DNA from: Symsagittifera roscoffensis
Taxonomy: Eukaryota; Xenacoelomorpha; Acoela; Convolutidae
Length of the DNA: 64,000 nt
Direction of reading: 5' to 3'
NCBI RefSeq assembly: GCF_963678635.1
Contig: NC_087069.1
Location: 36,933,959-36,997,958, forward strand
Below, piece after piece: positions 59,273-64,000 of the stretch; within the stretch, counting starts at the first letter, position 1, and each line of letters opens with the position of its first letter. The position numbers were made by a program, and so were the translations under genes. The notes under the pieces were generated by a model. It saw only the letters and a list, made by a program, of their open reading frames with translations, made no database searches and was not told where the DNA came from.

Positions 59273-60033
59273 CCCGCACTGACAAAAATGGTTTCGAGTC
59301 AATTTAAATTGTTTCAAATTGATTTTTTAAATCGATCCAAATCGATTAACAATATACATTTTAAGAACTGAAAGGGATTTTAAATCGGTTTAAATTGATC
59401 TTTCTTGAAAATTTTGGTTGATTTTAAATGCCAGCAAAATCGATATAAATCGATTTGGATGGAGTTTCTGACTAACAAAAAAGCCATCCGAATCTCATGT
59501 AAATCCATCCGAATCCTATTAAAATCCATTTAAACTCATTTCAAAAGACTCTTAGTTTTAATTTTAAAAGACCCCTAAGATCGATTCAAGTGTCTCAGAA
59601 TTCCATTTCAAATCGATTTTTTAAATAGATTTTTTTTTACTAGTACGGAAAAAAAATGCTACTTAAAATTTAAAATCGATTGCAAACCATTTTTCCAATT
59701 TTTGCCAGTACGGTAATGCAACAAAAACTCAAAAGTGATGAATGAAGTTCGAATGAAAAAACTGACCAAAATCGACTTACATCAGTTTTCATCCCCTTAA
59801 AAACATTAATAGGTTAAAACTGAAAAATTGACTTTAAGTCGATTTGAAATCGATTTTGATCAATTTTTAGCTGTGATTTAAGATCGATTTAAATCGATTC
59901 AAAACTATTTTAAATAATCTTGACCCTTCATATTTAATGGTCCTAGTTTTTTCATACTAAAATTGATCTCAAATAAATTTTCATACTTTTTTTTATACTA
60001 AAATCGACCCTAATCCCTTTTTGTCAGTGCGGG
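59273..60033. mobile_element. 761-bp element with perfect 16-bp terminal inverted repeats
   Basis: CCCGCACTGACAAAAA at 59273-59288 and its exact complement at 60018-60033. The interior is dense in degenerate AAATCGATTT/AAATTGATTT words and has no open frame. No clear target duplication was found (left flank ends CAAA, right begins TATG). Non-autonomous, family unknown. Confidence 0.75.
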
Positions 60034-60899
60034 TATGTTTTCATTGGGGCATAAATTTCACTCTAGAAAATTCATACTTGTTTCTCCGCCCTGGATGTTG
60101 TGTAATCAGGGACAGAAAATTTGCACCTTTTAGAATTCAAGCAATACAAGTAAAAATCTTTTTGTCACATCTTTTTGTTTTCTCTGTAATTATTTGATGT
60201 TAAAAGCTGAGTTTTTGGCAGATGATGTTGAGAGTATTTAAAAGGATTCAATAAAAACAAAAATGGAATTGTTGTTTCAATGCGTTTTTGGCAATTCAAA
60301 TGATCAAAGGAAGCCCGTCAGATAAATTTTTGGGTGCCGAGCAACCGCTGTAAACAACGCAAGAAGATTGAATTGGTTGAATCGAAAAGGTTAATTGGAA
60401 GCTAAGAATCATAGCTTAGGCCCTCAATTAAGTTCTTTGACATAAAAAAAAATTTGAAAAACGTTCTCAGATACAAATCAAAGCAGACTTTCAGTCAAAT
60501 TTTGCTGAGCATTTTTTAATGTTGAAGAAGAAACTTAAAATAAGGCTCAGTTTAGTCCCTCAGTTTTCCCAAACACAGCTTTGAGTCCAAGCTCATTGTG
60601 GTGTTTGCAGCGTTTCTCAAGCTTTTTGTGGTGTTTGCAGCGTTTCCTCGGCACCCAGAACACCTCTTTAAGGAGCTTCGTTTGAATGGCCAAACAACGA
60701 ACTAAAAACATGTTTTTTTTTTCGGTTTTTGGCTTTGCTGTAACCTTTCAAATACTCTCAACCATCATATGTCAAAATTTCAGCCATGAATCTCAAGTAG
60801 TCATTAGTCATTCAGATAAGTACAAACGTAAAGAAAGCAGATGAGTTACTTAGTAGATTTTTTACCAGGCACTTCAGAATTGTCGAAAAATATTTCACA

Positions 60900-63230
60900 A
60901 TGAAGCGAAGAGCGGCCGAAAGCAAGGAGACTAAAGAGGACTCGGCGCTTAAGGAGGAACCGCCAGCCGATGTCACCCCATCTGACTCTAAAGAGAGCGG
61001 CGAGGAAAACAAGATGAATCAAGAACCTCCAGGGAAGCCCTCAGATGGCGGCAGTTCTTCGGAAGACTCCGGAACTAGCGGGAAACCCTCAGCAGAAGGT
61101 TGATCCAGAGCCTATTAGTTTTTTCAGTAGTGCCATAGAAGTTTTTTTACAAGCTTTTAAGAGAGGTGTCACATTTTTATACATTTCTTATGGAAGATTG
61201 AAATCCTTCCACGATTTATTTAAGATTCTGTAAAAACAGTCTTTCATTCAAAATTTTTTCTTTTGAAAAATTAGACTCTTTTTTATGATACCTTGAAGTT
61301 AAATTATTTCAGGGTCAGAGGGTGGAGAACCAAAGCCGGAGAGTAGTGGTAGCACGAAAGAGTCTACGTCCTCTAAGATTCTAGATGTGGGGGAGCATGT
61401 TGGCAAGGGTTTAGAGGAATTAGGAAGCGGAAGTGTGAAATTGACAGAAAAGGAGACAGGGTTGCCAGGAGCTGCAGTCGTTGCCATATTCTTAGGTATG
61501 TCTGATTTTTCCCTCATAATTGATCCCTCATAATTGATCTCACGAGTTCCTCAGGCTAGAAAGTCTCCATCAATTGTTCAATTAAGCAAACTCACGTAAA
61601 TCAATAAGTCTTCGCGCGGATTCGCCCGAGGTTTAGCAGGTTTATCTTTCCGTGGCCAGTTGAACTTGGCACTATTTTTTGAACTTTTTAGCGGGAGAAA
61701 AGCAGTTTAAATTGTCAATTGTTCTCATTTTATGTTTTTGTAACTTTGAGTGCTGACAATCATAAAAAATTGTCAACATCATCAGGAGTCAATCAATTTC
61801 AGCTTCTAACCACTAAATACGGAATATTGAATGTAGTCTATTAAATCATATCTATTTTCTCCCGGTTATGTAATCTCTTTGTCAGTTTCTCTTGACTATG
61901 CAAGCTTTTTTTCAGTTTCTTCTGTTTAAGTAACCCATTCGTCGATTAAGAAACTCTTTTTGCCAACTTGAACAGTCAAATAGAAAAAAAATTGGAAAAA
62001 AAAACTTTTTTGTGTTTTTGAGCTTTTTGTCAATATATAGCTGTGAATAAAAAAAAACGGTGTCCTAAATGCACAGCAACCTTCTGAACTGTTAAAGTTC
62101 TACCTGTAGTATTTATTTTGCAGTGGTCGGCCTGGTGCTGCTAGTTGGCATGTACTTGGTGTGCACCAAGTTCCTCTGCAAGAGGAAGGGGAAGAAGGGT
62201 AAGAAGGGGGAGAAGAAGGGACTGCTGGGGAAGGCGGGGGACTTCGGAGGAAAAGACGACAGCAAACACGACGAGGAGGAGGGCAAGGAGGAGGAGGAAG
62301 AAGAGGAGGAGGTGCGGTTAATTTATTTTCACTTTCTTCATTTTCCCAATTTTCCGAATATCGAAGAAGAAGTCAAGTTTTGCCAGGTTGAAACAATTAA
62401 AGGTATAAATTGGTAGTCGTTAAAACTGTAATCAAACTGAAGTAATTTAAGTATTTGGCTTATTCAGCTCCTCTCCCTCTAAAGTTGTTGTGCAAAATTA
62501 TCTTCTGGCTGAGTAAGTCAAACATAAAACATATCCTCGTCAACAAGTGAACAAATTTTGAAATGAAATTCAGGCTAAATGTCTTTAAAAATTTCTTGTT
62601 AGGTTTAAAACGAAAGATAGATTTCTGTACTCAGCGATAAACTTAGCGTGGGTAATTACGCAACTTCAATCATATTTGGTTGGCGACCTTTTTTTTTAGG
62701 TTGACCAAACTGATTTTCTGAGCTCTCCCAAATCACTCTAAAGATCCCATTTTTTTTGTTGAAATTTTCAGCGCCGCCAGCAAATTTTTGAAAAAAAGGC
62801 CAAAAAAACTTTTTGGGCACTTTTTGGAAAACTTTGAGTCGGGAGGGGTCAAATCCCGGAATATTTTTCCTCTGGTGCTTGTGAACACACACTTTTAAAA
62901 CCATTAATACGATATCATATCAGAGGCGGGTTTAGGGAAAGAAAGGGGACGCCCGCCGAAAAAAAAAAAACGCAATTTAATCGTCAATTTTTTAAAACGC
63001 AATTTTTTCAAGCAGCCAAAAACGGATTTTTTACTGGAAAATTTGCTGAACTGTAGTTGAAACTATTGAACTAAATTTAGGAGGGGAAAGCGGAAGAAAA
63101 GCAGTACCTGGGAAGGCTGAGCTACTCTATAGACTATGAGTTCCAGAAGGGGGAACTAACAGTGGGAATCATCTCAGCCAGTGATCTGGTCGGAATGGAT
63201 ATGAGCGGAACATCCGACCCATACGTCAAG
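60900..63230 (+). CDS. SYT1: Synaptotagmin, first four coding exons (continues past window)
   Basis: Synaptotagmins are vesicle membrane proteins whose C2 domains bind Ca2+ and trigger SNARE-mediated fusion (family knowledge). Exons 60900-61098, 61313-61495, 62124-62311 and 63081-63230 join in phase and give 240 residues. Residues 1-117 are Glu/Ser/Lys/Pro rich. A membrane segment spans about 118-144 (GAAVVAIFL, VVGLVLLVGMYLV), then Cys and a basic run KRKGKKGKKGEKKG, then a Glu-rich linker. C2A begins near 199 (YLGRLSYSIDYEFQ, GELTVGIISASDL) and includes Asp230 and Asp236 in MDMSGTSDPYVK, equivalent to the first two Ca2+-binding aspartates of C2A. The last donor is AAG|GTCAGT at 63230. The N-terminal region before the membrane is about twice the length in vertebrate SYT1. 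Assignment to SYT1/2 rather than another Ca2+-binding paralogue is likely, not certain. Confidence 0.95.
62675..62874 (+). mobile_element. hAT-type MITE, internally deleted, in synaptotagmin intron 3
   Basis: GGTTGACCAAACTGATTTTC, CAGCGCCGCCAGC and GGCCAAAAAAACT match the family. The GCGCGC/GGCGCC core is missing and the copy jumps to TCAAATCCCGG and TTCCTCTG. Confidence 0.6.
62921..63020 (-). mobile_element. hAT-type MITE fragment, reverse, in synaptotagmin intron 3
   Basis: Begins CAGAGGCGGGTTTAGGGA, the reverse of the family 3' end, and keeps GACGCCCGCC. It then decays into AACGCAATTT repeats. Confidence 0.55.
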
Positions 63231-64000
63231 GTCAGTAACTCAAGGAATAAAAGGGAAACAAAAAAATATATACAAGGATTACACGGGTCGACCTTAATTG
63301 CTAGTCACACTATTTGAACCGTGAAATTTCTTCACACACGTCTAGAAAATTGTCTGATAACGACTTTTTCATTGGGTGAAATTGTGTGACTAGCTTTTTT
63401 TCAGCTTTGAAAATCCTGTTTCATAAACACAAACTGGAACGTTTAAAGCTTATTGAGTTAAAAAATCCTCGCCAACCCATCCCACGCCAAGGACATGCCG
63501 GTGTCTGAATCGAAAAAATAATCCAATTAAAATTGAAGCGCAATGCTCTATCCGGTATTTTCACAGGAACACTACGAGAACCGAGCGCCCATGGACTTTA
63601 ATTATTTATAATTGATTTTCGATACAAAACCATCCATTACAAGTCATTATAGACGTAAAAATCAGAGCACAAATTCGATTACATTGCCATTATAATCGAT
63701 TAACTTTGAAAAAAAAAACATTATAATCCATTATAATCCATTATAATCCATTATAAACCATTATTTTGGCACTGATATCGACTGTTTTTGTCGAGATAAT
63801 CCATTCTTATCGATCATTTTTGAAACAAAAATCCGTTATAATTGATTATAATCCAATTTTTTAAACTCCAAAATATGTTATTTTTGCAAATATTTTAGAG
63901 AAATTTTGCAAGAATATCTACTCTATATCTTTAAATGTGTGAGTTCTGTTTAATCTCCCTCCCAAAGTTAAAAACTGGGGAAAGATAATGTGGATGTCAC
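63231..64000. other. Synaptotagmin intron 4 (partial)
   Basis: No exon seen to the window end. From 63640 to 63870 it is rich in ATTATAATCGATTA-type words like those in the 2.7-kb duplication (near 35180, 36160, 36230). Confidence 0.6.
63718..63769 (+). repeat. 10-bp tandem repeat TTATAATCCA
   Basis: Four exact units from 63721 and a fifth with one change (TTATAAACCA), preceded by ACA. Confidence 0.9.

Overview
The window is AT-rich metazoan nuclear DNA: split genes with GT-AG introns (61 nt to several kb), AATAAA/ATTAAA polyadenylation signals, and a large load of MITEs, foldback elements and satellite arrays. The animal gene set (FAM91, TMEM33, a PDZ scaffold protein and a synaptotagmin) points to a bilaterian invertebrate. 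I cannot name the species or phylum.

Layout. 1-2000: an unexplained repeat-bearing stretch with one motif direct at both ends and inverted inside. 2282-2370: a 23-bp minisatellite. 2591-5072 (+): an intronless FAM91 gene with a one-base frameshift at a GGG run. 5323-6342 (+): TMEM33 in two exons, starting only 250 bp after the FAM91 stop and 6 bp after a splice-acceptor-like site, so the pair may be an operon or share a transcript. 6790-7160 (-): a doubtful, frame-broken coding-like patch. 7.2-14.8 kb: non-coding, with two copies of a repeat built from ~170-bp subunits and a perfect-looking 731-bp foldback element flanked by TA.

14830-30432 (+): a gene of about a dozen exons. It encodes a long, low-complexity, His/Asn/Ser/Gln-rich protein with one C-terminal Par-6-like PDZ domain. 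Its introns carry a second foldback element, a degraded Tc1/mariner-like transposase on the minus strand, several hAT-type MITEs and a tRNA-like relic. A minus-strand gene of unknown function (30633-32911 visible) converges on it; the two stop codons are 200 bp apart and the poly(A) signals cross.

33-34.3 kb: a third copy of the ~170-bp-subunit repeat. 34282-39667: a 2694-bp direct tandem duplication (two copies) containing a MITE, a 32-bp minisatellite and an open coding-like fragment with one in-frame TGA. 40.26-41.0 kb: an array of ~85-bp units. 41238-49729: an 8.5-kb satellite built from a shared core plus one of two alternative cassettes (order A B B B A A B, then a stub). 49.7-54.1 kb: mostly empty, with two possible minus-strand coding stretches and a possible 5' non-coding exon. 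54.1-60.8 kb: non-coding, with two MITEs, an (AT)n tract and a 761-bp element bounded by perfect 16-bp inverted repeats.

60900 to the window end (+): the first four coding exons of a synaptotagmin (N-terminal region, membrane segment, basic/acidic linker, start of C2A); the rest lies beyond the window.

The genes share no pathway I can see beyond general membrane-trafficking roles of FAM91, TMEM33 and synaptotagmin. The most unusual things are the FAM91 frameshift and FAM91-TMEM33 packing, the modular satellite, and the duplicated coding-like fragment.
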